The notes beneath the pieces are model-generated. The model was not told the origin of the DNA. It made no database searches and worked only from the letters and a program-made list of their open reading frames with translations. From the NCBI RefSeq assembly GCF_000278115.1, contig NZ_JH725119.1, positions 1,272 to 50,808 on the forward strand: a stretch of DNA of 49,537 nucleotides, in the 5' to 3' direction. The position numbers were made by a program, and so were the translations under genes. The DNA is from Bartonella sp. DB5-6. GTDB lineage: Bacteria; Pseudomonadota; Alphaproteobacteria; Rhizobiales; Rhizobiaceae. Each line of letters starts with the position of its first letter. Positions within the stretch are counted from its first letter, which is position 1. Shown here piece by piece: positions 28,467-37,709 of the stretch.

Positions 28467-29543
28467 GTGAATCTTATCACAAGTGAGGTTATCCGCAACG
28501 CATTACATAAAGTCAAAGGACCGGATTTTGAAAGTGATATTGTATCATTGGGGCTTGTTTCAGAAATATTGATTGCTCATGGCAAGGTTTTCTTTTCCAT
28601 TACAGTTCCGGATGGACGTGTGCAAGAGTGGGAATCGTTGCGCCGTGGTGCTGAAGAAGTGGTTTGTGCTTTGGATGGGGTTAAAGCTGTTGTTGTTACA
28701 CTTACAGCAGAAAAAAAATTGAAGGTATCTTCTCATTTTCCTGCGTCAAAACATAAAGCAAAGGGATTACCTGTGAAAACACCGATAGAAGGTGTGCGGC
28801 ATGTGATTGCAGTTGCTTCTGGAAAGGGAGGGGTTGGCAAATCTACAATGGCGATAAATATTGCTTTAGCTTTACAGGATTCTGGTTTCAAAACGGGCTT
28901 GATGGATGCGGATATTTATGGTCCATCTTTGCCACGTTTGACAGGACTTGTTAACCAAAAATCACAGCTTATTGACGAGAAAAAACTCCAACCTCTTGAA
29001 AAATTCGGACTTAAATTGATGTCAATGGGTTTTTTGGTTGAGGAGGAAAAGCCAGTGGTGTGGCGTGGTCCCATGGTAATGGCGGCTGTGACGCAATTGC
29101 TCAGAGATGTTTTATGGGAACCTCTTGATGTTTTGGTGGTGGATATGCCACCAGGTACAGGGGATGCACAATTGACACTTGCTCAACAAGTGCAATTAAC
29201 GGGTGCGTTGATTGTTTCTACTCCGCAGGATCTTGCCTTAATTGATGCGCGTAAAGCGATAGAAATGTTTATGAAAGTCGATGTTCCTATTTTAGGACTC
29301 ATTGAAAATATGAGTTATTTTATTGCTCCTGATACGCAAAAACGCTACGATATTTTTGGTCATGGTGGTGCGCGTGCAGAAGCAGAACGCCGAGGGGTAC
29401 CTTTCTTGGCAGAAGTACCACTTGATGCGGCTTTGCGATCTTCCTCGGATGGCGGTATACCTATCTTTGTCTCTAATCCTGATGAGGACCATGCCAAACT
29501 TTATCGTGCGATTGTTGATCAAGTGAAAGACAAATTTTGTTAA
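28467..29543 (+). CDS. mrp: Mrp/ApbC-type iron-sulfur cluster carrier ATPase
   Basis: A 358-residue P-loop protein. The N-terminal MIP18/DUF59-like domain (about 1-90) is followed by the Mrp NTPase: deviant Walker A ASGKGGVGKST, DADIYGPSLPRL, VVDMPPGTGDAQL and GLIENMSYF. The CxxC pair that binds Fe-S clusters in many homologues is not visible here: after ENMSYF the sequence reads IAPDTQKRYDIFGHGGA. The start is GTG 28467 after GAGAGGAAAGAC. The likely role is scaffolding or transfer of Fe-S clusters to apoproteins, but the missing cysteines make the cluster-binding mode uncertain. It stands alone. Confidence 0.9.
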   Translation: MNLITSEVIRNALHKVKGPDFESDIVSLGLVSEILIAHGKVFFSITVPDGRVQEWESLRRGAEEVVCALDGVKAVVVTLTAEKKLKVSSHFPASKHKAKGLPVKTPIEGVRHVIAVASGKGGVGKSTMAINIALALQDSGFKTGLMDADIYGPSLPRLTGLVNQKSQLIDEKKLQPLEKFGLKLMSMGFLVEEEKPVVWRGPMVMAAVTQLLRDVLWEPLDVLVVDMPPGTGDAQLTLAQQVQLTGALIVSTPQDLALIDARKAIEMFMKVDVPILGLIENMSYFIAPDTQKRYDIFGHGGARAEAERRGVPFLAEVPLDAALRSSSDGGIPIFVSNPDEDHAKLYRAIVDQVKDKFC

Positions 29544-30343
29544 ATTTACGTTTTTCTTAGAGGGTTTGCTAGGATACAATATAAAAAAACATAAATAGCT
29601 GTTTTTATGGGAATTGTAGTCCATGAGTGTCTCATTTTGGGGTTAGATATTTTAGAAGTGAAATGAGTAAAAAAACTAATCATGCAGTGGGCGGTAATTT
29701 TGTTTTTGTATAAAAGCTTTCAGTTGTTTTTTGTTGGTGGGATGGAATTGGTTAAAGATCTCATTCGGGTGTGAAAAAAACACGGTTCTTTTATATGAAG
29801 TTGCTGAATATTGATCATAGCGTTGTAAAAGTTGTAGAAAATATTGCAAAATGAGATGTTGTAGTGCTGACGGTCCATGTTATTTAAAATGATACAGGTA
29901 GTTGTTGCTGTTGCTCGCAAGTGATTCATATTTGCTTGGGGTGAGGATTTAAATATCAGTAAATGGGATAGATTTTAAAAATGCAGGTTACCTAGAGAAT
30001 TTAACTTTTAAAAGACTGAAGACGTTTGAAATGTGGGAATGGATAGAATTTTGTTTTGGTTTTTGAGCAAAGGTTTTGTAGAAAATTATTGGGACTGATG
30101 TGGTTATTAGTAATGCTGGAAGTTCATTCTATTGGAAGCAATAATAATGATCAAAAATGGGTTATAATACCAAGAAAAGTGTTGATGCTAGCGCAAGCTA
30201 TCTTGTTGTGCTACTAGCAATTATTCGAGTAGTTGATCTTTTGGCGGAGACAAAGAAAATTGTGCAGAACTTGTTGATGATCATGGATAAAGGTTTTCGC
30301 TTAGAGCTTTTAGAGAGGGGATATTTGATTATGGAAGAAAGGT
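29544..30343. other. 800-bp region between mrp and rsmI, no gene recognised
   Basis: There are many stops in all frames and low GC. A 64-codon open frame at 30157-30351 runs into the rsmI start but has no ribosome-binding site or family similarity that I can see. The length suggests a gene lost by decay, but no remnant is legible enough to name. Confidence 0.5.
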
Positions 30344-31231
30344 ATGTGTGAAAAAACATATTTTATAGGTTCTCATGCTTATTCTGCACCCGTCATAGAA
30401 CCAGGGCTTTATCTCGTGGCAACGCCTATTGGAAATCTTGCTGATATCACTCTTCGTGCTTTGCAAATACTTGCAGGTGTTGATATTTTAGCGTGTGAGG
30501 ATACGCGGGTGACGCGTATTTTGTTGGAACGCTACGGTATTCAGAAAAAATCATTTGTTTATCATGAACATAATGCACAGAAAGCAGGGGCGAAATTATT
30601 AGTAGCTTTAGCAGAAAATAAAACTGTAGCGCTCGTCTCAGATGCTGGAACACCGCTTATTTCTGATCCTGGATTTCGATTGGTAGAAGAGGCACGCAAA
30701 GCTGGTCACAAAATCGTTCCAATTCCTGGGGCATCAGCACTTTTAGCTGCTCTTGTTGCGACAGGGCTCCCTACAGATAGTTTTTTCTTTGCTGGTTTTT
30801 TGAGTGCGCGAAAGGTACAGCGTCAAAAGCGGTTAGAACAATTAAAAGCTATTCCTGCGACGTTAGTTTTTTATGAATCACCCCATCGTCTCGTCGAGAC
30901 TTTACAGGATATGGTCTCTTTTTTTTCGGCTGATCGTCCAGCTGCAATTTGTCGTGAATTAACAAAAAAGTTTGAAACAGTAGATGTTTCTAATTTAGGC
31001 CATTTATTTGAAAGATACGGTAAGCAAGCGCATATTCGTGGAGAAATTGTTGTGCTTGTTGGGGAAGCACTTTCCTCTTTGGACGTAATGAGTGATCAAG
31101 AAATTGATGAGATGTTATTAGAATTGGCGTGTACGCATTCTGCAGCTCAAGCGGCTGCTTTGGCAGCAAAGAAAACAGGCTTAAAAAAGCAAGAACTTTT
31201 TCAGCGGTTGAATTTTTTAAAAGATGCATAA
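30344..31231 (+). CDS. rsmI: 16S rRNA (cytidine1402-2'-O)-methyltransferase RsmI
   Basis: A 295-residue tetrapyrrole-methylase-fold enzyme that 2'-O-methylates C1402 of 16S rRNA. Motifs: GLYLVATPIGNLADITLRAL, CEDTRVTRILL, VSDAGTPLISDPGFRLV, PIPGASALLAALVATGLP and FYESPHRL. ATG 30344 follows GGAAGAAAGG. Its stop overlaps the yraN start, as in many alphaproteobacteria. Confidence 0.95.
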   Translation: MCEKTYFIGSHAYSAPVIEPGLYLVATPIGNLADITLRALQILAGVDILACEDTRVTRILLERYGIQKKSFVYHEHNAQKAGAKLLVALAENKTVALVSDAGTPLISDPGFRLVEEARKAGHKIVPIPGASALLAALVATGLPTDSFFFAGFLSARKVQRQKRLEQLKAIPATLVFYESPHRLVETLQDMVSFFSADRPAAICRELTKKFETVDVSNLGHLFERYGKQAHIRGEIVVLVGEALSSLDVMSDQEIDEMLLELACTHSAAQAAALAAKKTGLKKQELFQRLNFLKDA

Positions 31232-31616
31232 AATGATAGGGAAGACCATACAAAAAGAACGTAGGCAAAAATCTTTTTATCGAGGTGTTCGTGCAGAAAA
31301 ATGGGCTGCTTGGTGGTTACGTTTTAAAGGGTTCCACATTGCTGAAATTCGTTTTAAAACAAAATGCGGTGAAATTGATTTAATTGCGCGGCGTGGAAAT
31401 CTTGTATTAGTTGTTGAGGTAAAAGCTCGCTCAACATTAGCTGAAGCAATGGCAGCGGTTTCTCGGGTGAATGAGAGGCGCATTGAGGCCGCAGCAGATA
31501 TTTGGTTAGCACGACAAAAAGATCGTGCGCTTTTATGTGTACGTTTTGACTTGATTGCAATTTTACCGTGGTGTTGGCCGCAGCATATTCCAGCATTTTT
31601 TACGTCTGATAAATAA
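31224..31616 (+). CDS. yraN: UPF0102 (YraN-family) nuclease-like protein
   Basis: A 130-residue protein of the YraN/UPF0102 family with a PD-(D/E)xK-like core: GVRAEKWAAWWLRFKGFHI, then CGEIDLIARRGNLVLVVEVKAR and FDLIAILPW. It is predicted to be an endonuclease-fold protein; its function is not established. The start is ATG 31224, overlapping the rsmI stop by eight bases, or ATG 31233 just after it. It is presumably cotranscribed with rsmI. Confidence 0.92.
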   Translation: MHKMIGKTIQKERRQKSFYRGVRAEKWAAWWLRFKGFHIAEIRFKTKCGEIDLIARRGNLVLVVEVKARSTLAEAMAAVSRVNERRIEAAADIWLARQKDRALLCVRFDLIAILPWCWPQHIPAFFTSDK

Positions 31617-31721
31617 GAGTTTCTATATCATTTTAACCATGGTAGATGGAAAACATTTCGTTTTTATGAACACATGGGGTAAAAAAGTGCTTAACAGTTT
31701 GAGCACTATGAGGAGTGAAAT

Positions 31722-31967
31722 ATGGATGATTATGAAAAGTTTGCAACGGGTTTGTTGATTGTTTTTGGAGTATTAATTATTGGTGGTTTGATGGCAATGC
31801 ATATTGTACTCATGAATAAGCCAGGTTTTTTATTCGCATTAGCGGCTGCTGTCGTTGGTTGGTTTTCTGCTTTTGCAGTTATTTTTGATAAGCCCAAAGT
31901 TTATTTGGGATTGATTATTCTTGCTATGTTATGTGTTGCTTCCTCAATTAGTGTTTATGTTAGTTAA
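31722..31967 (+). CDS. Small membrane protein, hypothetical
   Basis: An 81-residue protein made almost entirely of three hydrophobic segments (about residues 9-28, 34-53 and 60-80) joined by short loops (NKPG, DKPK). GAGGAGTGAAAT precedes the ATG, a convincing ribosome-binding site. The N-terminus MDDYEKFA is acidic, so the N-terminus may be outside. I do not recognise a family. It lies between yraN and the proC-like gene, all on the plus strand, but with gaps of 105 and 56 bp. Confidence 0.75.
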   Translation: MDDYEKFATGLLIVFGVLIIGGLMAMHIVLMNKPGFLFALAAAVVGWFSAFAVIFDKPKVYLGLIILAMLCVASSISVYVS

Positions 31968-32023
31968 AATGCATGAAGCGCTGGTTGCGTTCTCTTTAGA
32001 AATTATGAGGATAAGAAGAAGAA

Positions 32024-32815
32024 ATGAAAATTGGCTTTTTGGGAACGGGTAAAATCAGTACTTCAATGGTCGAAGGCTTAATGATGAGCGCTTTTGACGT
32101 TTCTTCCATTATTGTTTCTCCCCGCAATGCACGAAGTGCAGAGCGCCTTTCACACAATTACGATAAGGTTATTATTGCCGAAAATAATCAAGCATTGCTG
32201 GATGTTAGTGATTGTGTTTTTCTTTGTTTGCCCAACCAAATTGCAAAAGAAGTTTTGCGTTCTCTTCGTTTTCATCCAGAACAACTTGTTATTTCCGTGC
32301 TTGCCATGGCAAAAGCAGCAGAAATTGAAGAGTGGATAAACCATAAGGTTTATCGTGCTGTTCCACTTCCTTTTGTGGCAGAATGTAAGAATTTGACACC
32401 CATTTATCCTGATCATCCATTTTTGCGCACTTTGTTTGATGCGTTGGGGGGAACATTGGTCTTGGATGCAGAAGAGCAGTTTAATCTTTTTATGACGGCA
32501 GGTTCACTTATGGGGGTTTATTTTAATTTTATAGAAACAGCACACCAATGGTTTGTGACACAGGGGTTGAAAAAACAACCATCAGCAGATTTTCTTTCTA
32601 TGATGTTTGGAAATCTTACGGATGAAATGCGCAAAACTATAGCAACTGATTGTTCAAAACCTCTTGATTTTTCTCTGCTTGAGAAAGAGTTTTCAACGAA
32701 GGGGGGGACAAATGAGCTGTTGTCAGACTGTTTTTCTCGTCAAGGGGGAAAGAGTGCTTTAATGAAGGCTCTTGAGACCACTTTGCAAAAAATAAACGCT
32801 CCGTTTACACATTAA
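32024..32815 (+). CDS. ProC-like pyrroline-5-carboxylate reductase homologue
   Basis: A 263-residue NAD(P)-dependent reductase-like protein. The Rossmann start is MKIGFLGTGKISTSMVEGL, and the middle has the ProC-like ISVLAMAKAAEIEEW and RAVPLPFVA. The C-terminal helical domain has MTAGSLMGVYFNFIETAHQWF and a GGTNELL loop where ProC has PGGTT. It shares the ProC frame but departs from the strict VRxMPNTP motif (VYRAVPLPF), so it may be a divergent paralogue with another substrate. ProB and ProA are encoded at 4366-6810; whether this is their missing partner cannot be judged from this window. Confidence 0.8.
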   Translation: MKIGFLGTGKISTSMVEGLMMSAFDVSSIIVSPRNARSAERLSHNYDKVIIAENNQALLDVSDCVFLCLPNQIAKEVLRSLRFHPEQLVISVLAMAKAAEIEEWINHKVYRAVPLPFVAECKNLTPIYPDHPFLRTLFDALGGTLVLDAEEQFNLFMTAGSLMGVYFNFIETAHQWFVTQGLKKQPSADFLSMMFGNLTDEMRKTIATDCSKPLDFSLLEKEFSTKGGTNELLSDCFSRQGGKSALMKALETTLQKINAPFTH

Positions 32816-33132
32816 AAATGCTGGATTAATATTTTTTCTGATCTTAATGAGAGTGGTATTGGTGTGTTCGTTTAGACTTACGTGAACAAAGATTTACAAA
32901 ATTGTTTGCTATACATATTTTAAAACTAAGGTAGATTAATATTCATAACTTTTGTTATAGTAACAAGTTAATTTATAAAGATATTCACATTAGTATGCAA
33001 CTTGAATGAGAAAATTGAATACGCCATGCTTTCCTTCTTTTAATTCTTCTTATCATGAATCAAAAAACGTTTGCTTATATGTCATAGGAAGAAGCAATAT
33101 ATGGATAAAAATCATTTAAGAAGGGAGTGAAT
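32816..33132. other. Intergenic DNA before the third integrase remnant
   Basis: Low-GC sequence with no ORF, tRNA or terminator that I can support. It may contain flanking DNA of the decayed element, but no attachment-site repeat is evident. Confidence 0.45.
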
Positions 33133-33720
33133 ATGCTCCTTTGTAAACAAATTTTATACAGGAGAGAGGCAACATTTTAATCTGGTCAATAGAATGATGA
33201 TGCCTGTTTGTGTTTTCATAAATGTGAAGATGATAGTGCTCTATGGACCTTACATTATACTGTTCATGGAGGGGAAAAAATGGGGTTTTGGGAGTTATGA
33301 GAGATATTTCTTTGAAACAGTTGTGCGAATGCGTAGCGGAATGGTGCGTTGTTCATTGTGAGGGACGTGACTCCAGTAAAGAACAGAGAAAAGCAAAGGT
33401 GGGTGGTGTTGTGCAATCTTCATTCTTTAAAAGATATTGCTGTGACTGTTTTTGAAGGTCGGAGAGTTGAATTAAAAAGATGATGAAGATGCGTGATGAG
33501 TTGCGCCTTTATGAGCAGAATGATCACAATATCTTAGTCATTGTTTTGTCATTGATAGATAAAAAGTTTTTAATAGCAGCTATGTTATAGATTTCTGATG
33601 AAAAAAGTGATGCGGTAGTGAGAGAGTCTTTTATTGTGGGAGTAGTGATAGAACACATTCTACATTGTGTAAGAACTTGTGCCTTAAAAGTAGTGGATGG
33701 GATTTTAATTTTTGAGAGGG
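33133..33720 (+). pseudogene. Third, heavily decayed integrase pseudogene (plus strand)
   Basis: From the ATG at 33133 (SD AAGGGAG, as in the left integrase) the frame aligns with the N-terminus of the integrase at 1591: EATF-stop-SGQ-stop-NDDACLCFHKCEDD, then LHYTVHGGEKMG against YRYTIHGRRREMG. After a shift in the GGGGAAAAAA run it continues RDISLKQLCECVAEWCVVHCEGRD, then after another shift NLHSLKDIAVTVFEGRRVELK. Beyond 33480 only faint similarity remains. It is older than the other two copies and in the opposite orientation, lying between the proC-like gene and the ETF operon. Confidence 0.75.
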
Positions 33721-33776
33721 AGCACTCTTATTGGTTACGTTTTTACAGATTTTCATTTTAGTAAAATGAACAATGA

Positions 33777-35438
33777 TTACATATTGAGATAAAGTGGTCC
33801 CTCACTGCCTTGCGGACAAGTCCAATTGATATTTTGGTTGGGGTCTTTGATATCGCAGGTTTTACAATGTATGCAGTTTGAAGCATTAATAACATAAGTT
33901 TTCTGATCATTATGGTTTAGCCATTCGTAGACGGCTGCTGGGCAATAGCGTGTGGAGGGGCCTCCATAGATTGCATATTCGGAGTCTTTTTGTTTTTCTA
34001 ATGAAGCTATTTTTAAATGGCAAGGTTGGTTTTCTTCATGATGCGTATGAGAAAGTGCGACACTGGAGAGACGATCAAAGGTTACAATACCATCTGGTTT
34101 TGGATAAGCGATGGGTTGAAATTTTTCTGCTGGTTCGAGACATTCATAATCTTCTTTTGTGTGAGAGAGTGTTCTAAATAAAGAAAATCCAAATAATTGT
34201 TGCCACCACAGATCAAAGCCGGCAAGCTTAATCCCGTATTTTGTGCCGAATTTTGCCCATAGTGGTTTCGCGTTGCGTACTTTATAAAGATCTTTGCCAA
34301 TGGGACCTTGTCGCCATTGTTCTTCGATTTCTTTGACTTCGTCATGGGCGCGTCCTTGAGCAAGAGCTGTAGCAATTTTATCGGCTGCTAATATACCAGA
34401 TAGAATGGCATTGTGAGAGCCTTTGATACGAGGGACATTGACAAAACCAGCAGAACAGCCAATAAGCGCTCCACCGGGAAAGGTAAGCTTTGGTACGGAT
34501 TGCCAACCACCTTCACTGATGACGCGAGCACCATAAGAAAGGCGCTTTGCACCTTTGAAAATTTCATAAAGTTGAGGATGTGTTTTAAAACGTTGAAATT
34601 CCTCGAAGGGAGAAAGATAAGGATTTTTATAATCTAAGTGCACAACAAAACCAGCAGAAATTAAGTTGTTTTCTTGGTGATAAAGAAAACCGCCACCACC
34701 GGTACGATTGTCTAAGGGCCAACCGGTAAAATGTTGAACTAAACCAAGTTTGTGTTTTTGTGGTTCAACTTCCCAAAGCTCTTTGAGACCGAGACCAAAT
34801 TTTTGTGGTTCACGGTTTTTACTAAGATCAAATTTCTGTATTAGTTGTTTTGCAATGGAGCCACGCGCGCCTTCTGCGACTAGAACATATTTTGCTAATA
34901 AGGCCATACCCGGCATATAATTTTTCCCAAGGGTTCCATTCTTTTCGAGACCCATATCACCTGTGAGAACACCAATGATAGCCCCATTATCGTTTTGAAT
35001 GGTTTCCGATATGGCAAAACCAGGATAGATTTCGACGCCGAGCGCTTCGGCTTTTTTGCTTAGCCAATGGCAAACATTCCCGAGTGAAACGATATAGCAT
35101 CCGTCATTGGATAAGATTTTTGGGCGCAAAATATTGGGAAATATTGTGGCGTGTTTTTGCTTTAGAAAAAAAAACTGATCACTGGTGACTGGTGTTTTAA
35201 AAGGATGATCGTTTTCATTTCTCCATTCTGGCAAGAGTGTATCAATGCCAATGGGGTCAACAACTGCTCCAGACAGAATATGTGCACCAACTTCAGTGCC
35301 TTTTTCAACGATTGTGACAGAAAGTTCGGGGTTAATCTGTTTGAGACGAATTGCTGCAGAAAGCCCTGCAGGTCCAGCTCCAACAATTACTATGTCAAAT
35401 TCCATAGTTTCACGTTGATGATGCACAGATGCATTCAT
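33777..35438 (-). CDS. Electron transfer flavoprotein-ubiquinone oxidoreductase
   Basis: A 553-residue membrane-associated flavoprotein that passes electrons from reduced ETF to ubiquinone. It has an N-terminal FAD motif (DIVIVGAGPAGLSAAIRL), a ubiquinone/FAD middle domain (GGGGFLYHQENNLISAGFVVHLDY; FPGGALIGCSAGFVNVPRIKG) and a C-terminal 4Fe-4S cluster segment with CIHCKTCDIKDP and WTCPQG. The start may be 35438 or the ATG at 35405 (MEFDIVIVG). It is the third gene of the etfB-etfA-ETF-QO unit, 3 bp after etfA. It links fatty-acid and amino-acid dehydrogenases to respiration. Confidence 0.95.
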   Translation of the reverse strand: MNASVHHQRETMEFDIVIVGAGPAGLSAAIRLKQINPELSVTIVEKGTEVGAHILSGAVVDPIGIDTLLPEWRNENDHPFKTPVTSDQFFFLKQKHATIFPNILRPKILSNDGCYIVSLGNVCHWLSKKAEALGVEIYPGFAISETIQNDNGAIIGVLTGDMGLEKNGTLGKNYMPGMALLAKYVLVAEGARGSIAKQLIQKFDLSKNREPQKFGLGLKELWEVEPQKHKLGLVQHFTGWPLDNRTGGGGFLYHQENNLISAGFVVHLDYKNPYLSPFEEFQRFKTHPQLYEIFKGAKRLSYGARVISEGGWQSVPKLTFPGGALIGCSAGFVNVPRIKGSHNAILSGILAADKIATALAQGRAHDEVKEIEEQWRQGPIGKDLYKVRNAKPLWAKFGTKYGIKLAGFDLWWQQLFGFSLFRTLSHTKEDYECLEPAEKFQPIAYPKPDGIVTFDRLSSVALSHTHHEENQPCHLKIASLEKQKDSEYAIYGGPSTRYCPAAVYEWLNHNDQKTYVINASNCIHCKTCDIKDPNQNINWTCPQGSEGPLYLNM

Positions 35439-35441
35439 GGC

Positions 35442-36362
35442 TTATAAAGCTTTCTCCAACTCAGGAATAATTTGATGAAGATCTCCTACAAGGGCGTAAT
35501 CAGCAATTTGCATGATAGGGGCTTCAGCATCTTTGTTAATAGCTACGATAACTTGTGCATCCATTATGCCGGCTAAATGTTGAATTGCACCGGAAATACC
35601 GACAGCAATATAGAGTTCGGGAGCAACAACTTTGCCTGTTTGTCCAATTTGCCAATCATTAGGGGCATAGCCTGCGTCCACTGCTGCGCGGCTGGCCCCT
35701 AAAGCAGCTTCTAGTTTGTTTGCAAGGGGGAGAAGGAGTGTCATAAATTGCTCTTTTGAGCCAAGACCACGTCCGCCTGATATAATAACACGTGCCGAGG
35801 TAAGATCAGGGCGATCACTTTTGTTGGTTTCTGCTTTTATGAAAGAAGAAAGGTTTGGATTGGGAGCTGGCGTTATCGTTTTAATAGGAGCAATGTTATT
35901 TTGGAAAGGAGCTGGTGTGAAAGAGGCTGTACGGACTGTAATAACTTTTTGAGGATCATTGGTGCGTACAGTTTCAAGTGCGTTTCCTGCATAGATTGGT
36001 CGTTTAAAGGTATCGGGGGCAACAACCGCGATAATGTCTGAAATTTGCATAAGATCAAGAAGAGCAGCCACGCGTGGCATTACATTTTTACCAGTACTGG
36101 TAGATGCAGCCATGATCACATTATAATTATTCGCATATTTGACAATTGTATTTGCCATAGGTTCAGCGAGTTGATGTGCTAAATAATCGGCTTCAGCGAC
36201 AAGAATTTGTCTTACACCAGCGAGCTTGGCAGTGTTTTCGGTAATTGCTTGAACCTTTGTTCCACAAACCAAAATATCAATATCATCACTAATTGCTTGC
36301 GCTGCGGTGAGTGCTTTTGCGGTTTCCTCTGTATTTTGTTCGGCTAATAAAAGAATCGCCAT
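35442..36362 (-). CDS. etfA: Electron transfer flavoprotein subunit alpha
   Basis: A 306-residue ETF alpha subunit. The C-terminal FAD domain is clear: SGGRGLGSKEQF, then GASRAAVDAGYAPNDWQIGQTG, VAPELYIAVGISGAIQHLAG and VAINKDAEAPI. The N-terminal domain resembles the beta subunit (TAAQAISDDIDILVCG). It follows etfB (49-bp gap) and precedes the ETF-QO gene by 3 bp, so one transcript is likely. It forms the ETF heterodimer that accepts electrons from acyl-CoA dehydrogenases. Confidence 0.96.
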   Translation of the reverse strand: MAILLLAEQNTEETAKALTAAQAISDDIDILVCGTKVQAITENTAKLAGVRQILVAEADYLAHQLAEPMANTIVKYANNYNVIMAASTSTGKNVMPRVAALLDLMQISDIIAVVAPDTFKRPIYAGNALETVRTNDPQKVITVRTASFTPAPFQNNIAPIKTITPAPNPNLSSFIKAETNKSDRPDLTSARVIISGGRGLGSKEQFMTLLLPLANKLEAALGASRAAVDAGYAPNDWQIGQTGKVVAPELYIAVGISGAIQHLAGIMDAQVIVAINKDAEAPIMQIADYALVGDLHQIIPELEKAL

Positions 36363-36411
36363 AAATTTTTGTCCTTTTATACAGTGTTGTTTTGATCTAG
36401 GTTATTGAATA

Positions 36412-37158
36412 TTAAATGCGGTTTGTTTGTTTTAGCGCATTGACAAGTTCTGCTACATTAGCCACTTTGACACCGGATTGGCGGGCTTTGGGCTCTTCAA
36501 CGCTAAGGACTGTTAAGCGTGCTTTTGTATCTACGCCAAGGTCAGCAAGTGCTTTTTGTTCAATGTGCTTCTTTCTTGCCTTCATAATATTGGGCAGAGA
36601 AGTATAACGTGGTTCGTTTAACCGTAGATCAGCAGTCATTACGATGGGGAGGGGTAGACAGAGAGTTTGTGTGCCATTATCTACTTCGCGGATAATAGTT
36701 GCGTGCCCATTTTCTATTTTTAGATGCGAAGCAAAAGTTGCTTGTCCCCAACCAAGGAGCGCTGCTAACATTTGTCCGGTTTGGTTGCTATCATCATCAA
36801 TGGCTTGTTTCCCTAAAAAGACCATATTGGGTTTTTCATCATGAACAATGACCTTGAGAATTTTAGCAACTGCTAAGGGTTCAAGTGTTTGCTCTGTTGT
36901 TACAAGGCGAGCGCGATCAGCACCCATTGCAAGCCCTGTTCGTAAGGTTTCCTGTGCGGCTTCAGGTCCAATTGAAACAAGAACAACTTCTGAAACTTTC
37001 CCAGATTCTTTCTGACGAATTGCTTCTTCCACGGCGATTTCGTCAAAAGGGTTCATAGACATTTTTACGTGAGATAGATCAACGCTCGTGCCATCAGGTT
37101 TGACACGTATCTTGATATTATAATCAACAACACGTTTGACAGCGACAATTATTTTCAT
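36412..37158 (-). CDS. etfB: Electron transfer flavoprotein subunit beta
   Basis: A 248-residue ETF beta subunit with AMP-binding features: [61 protein letters not shown] and the basic [10 protein letters not shown] recognition loop. I chose ATG 37158, preceded by AAGAGGATCATC; a longer frame to 37185 adds nine residues without similarity. It is first in the ETF operon, so the promoter should lie in the AT-rich gap at 37159-37631. Confidence 0.96.
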   Translation of the reverse strand: MKIIVAVKRVVDYNIKIRVKPDGTSVDLSHVKMSMNPFDEIAVEEAIRQKESGKVSEVVLVSIGPEAAQETLRTGLAMGADRARLVTTEQTLEPLAVAKILKVIVHDEKPNMVFLGKQAIDDDSNQTGQMLAALLGWGQATFASHLKIENGHATIIREVDNGTQTLCLPLPIVMTADLRLNEPRYTSLPNIMKARKKHIEQKALADLGVDTKARLTVLSVEEPKARQSGVKVANVAELVNALKQTNRI

Positions 37159-37185
37159 GATGATCCTCTTTGTTTGTATGATCAA

Positions 37186-37631
37186 AAGTTTATCCTAATA
37201 ATCATAAGAAACCAAATTATTTAGAACTTCACTTATAATTGGTTTTCTCATTATATAAGCTTTCTTACATTTATTTGTACTCTTATCGTTGTGTTCAATC
37301 TATATTTAGCTTTTTTGCACTTCAATAATTGCCTTCTTCGTTTGAACAAAAAGGTAAAAAATCAGTGTGTGTTATGAGGATATTCTTTCTTTATAGAGGT
37401 CTTTTATGTAATGGCAAAAAAGTAAAAAAAGCAAAAATAGGGAATGGCTTTTCAATTTAAATCTTGAAAGCGGAAAAATCAAAATTCATTCTTTTAAAGA
37501 TTTTTGGCAATGTTTTGGAAATTCTTAAAGCTCTATTTACTAAAATAAAGCACAATTTCCATTCATTTATGTGATTCTTTGCAAAGAATTAATGAGGCGT
37601 AGCGTTTGCAATACAGTGAGGGGTAGCGTTT
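37186..37631. other. Intergenic region between etfB and the coiled-coil protein gene
   Basis: About 450 bp of AT-rich DNA between divergent genes. I see no gene or RNA; it must hold the promoters for the ETF operon and possibly for the gene at 37710. Confidence 0.45.
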
Positions 37632-37709
37632 TTGAATACGAAGAGTCATATTATAGAGCAAGTTAAGCATGAAAAACCTTCTTTTTTTGTCGTTGAGAAA
37701 AAGGAAAAG

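Noticed and set aside
30157..30351. 64-codon ORF before rsmI
   Set aside because: It has no SD and no recognisable family, and it overlaps the rsmI start; treated as chance open frame in non-coding DNA.
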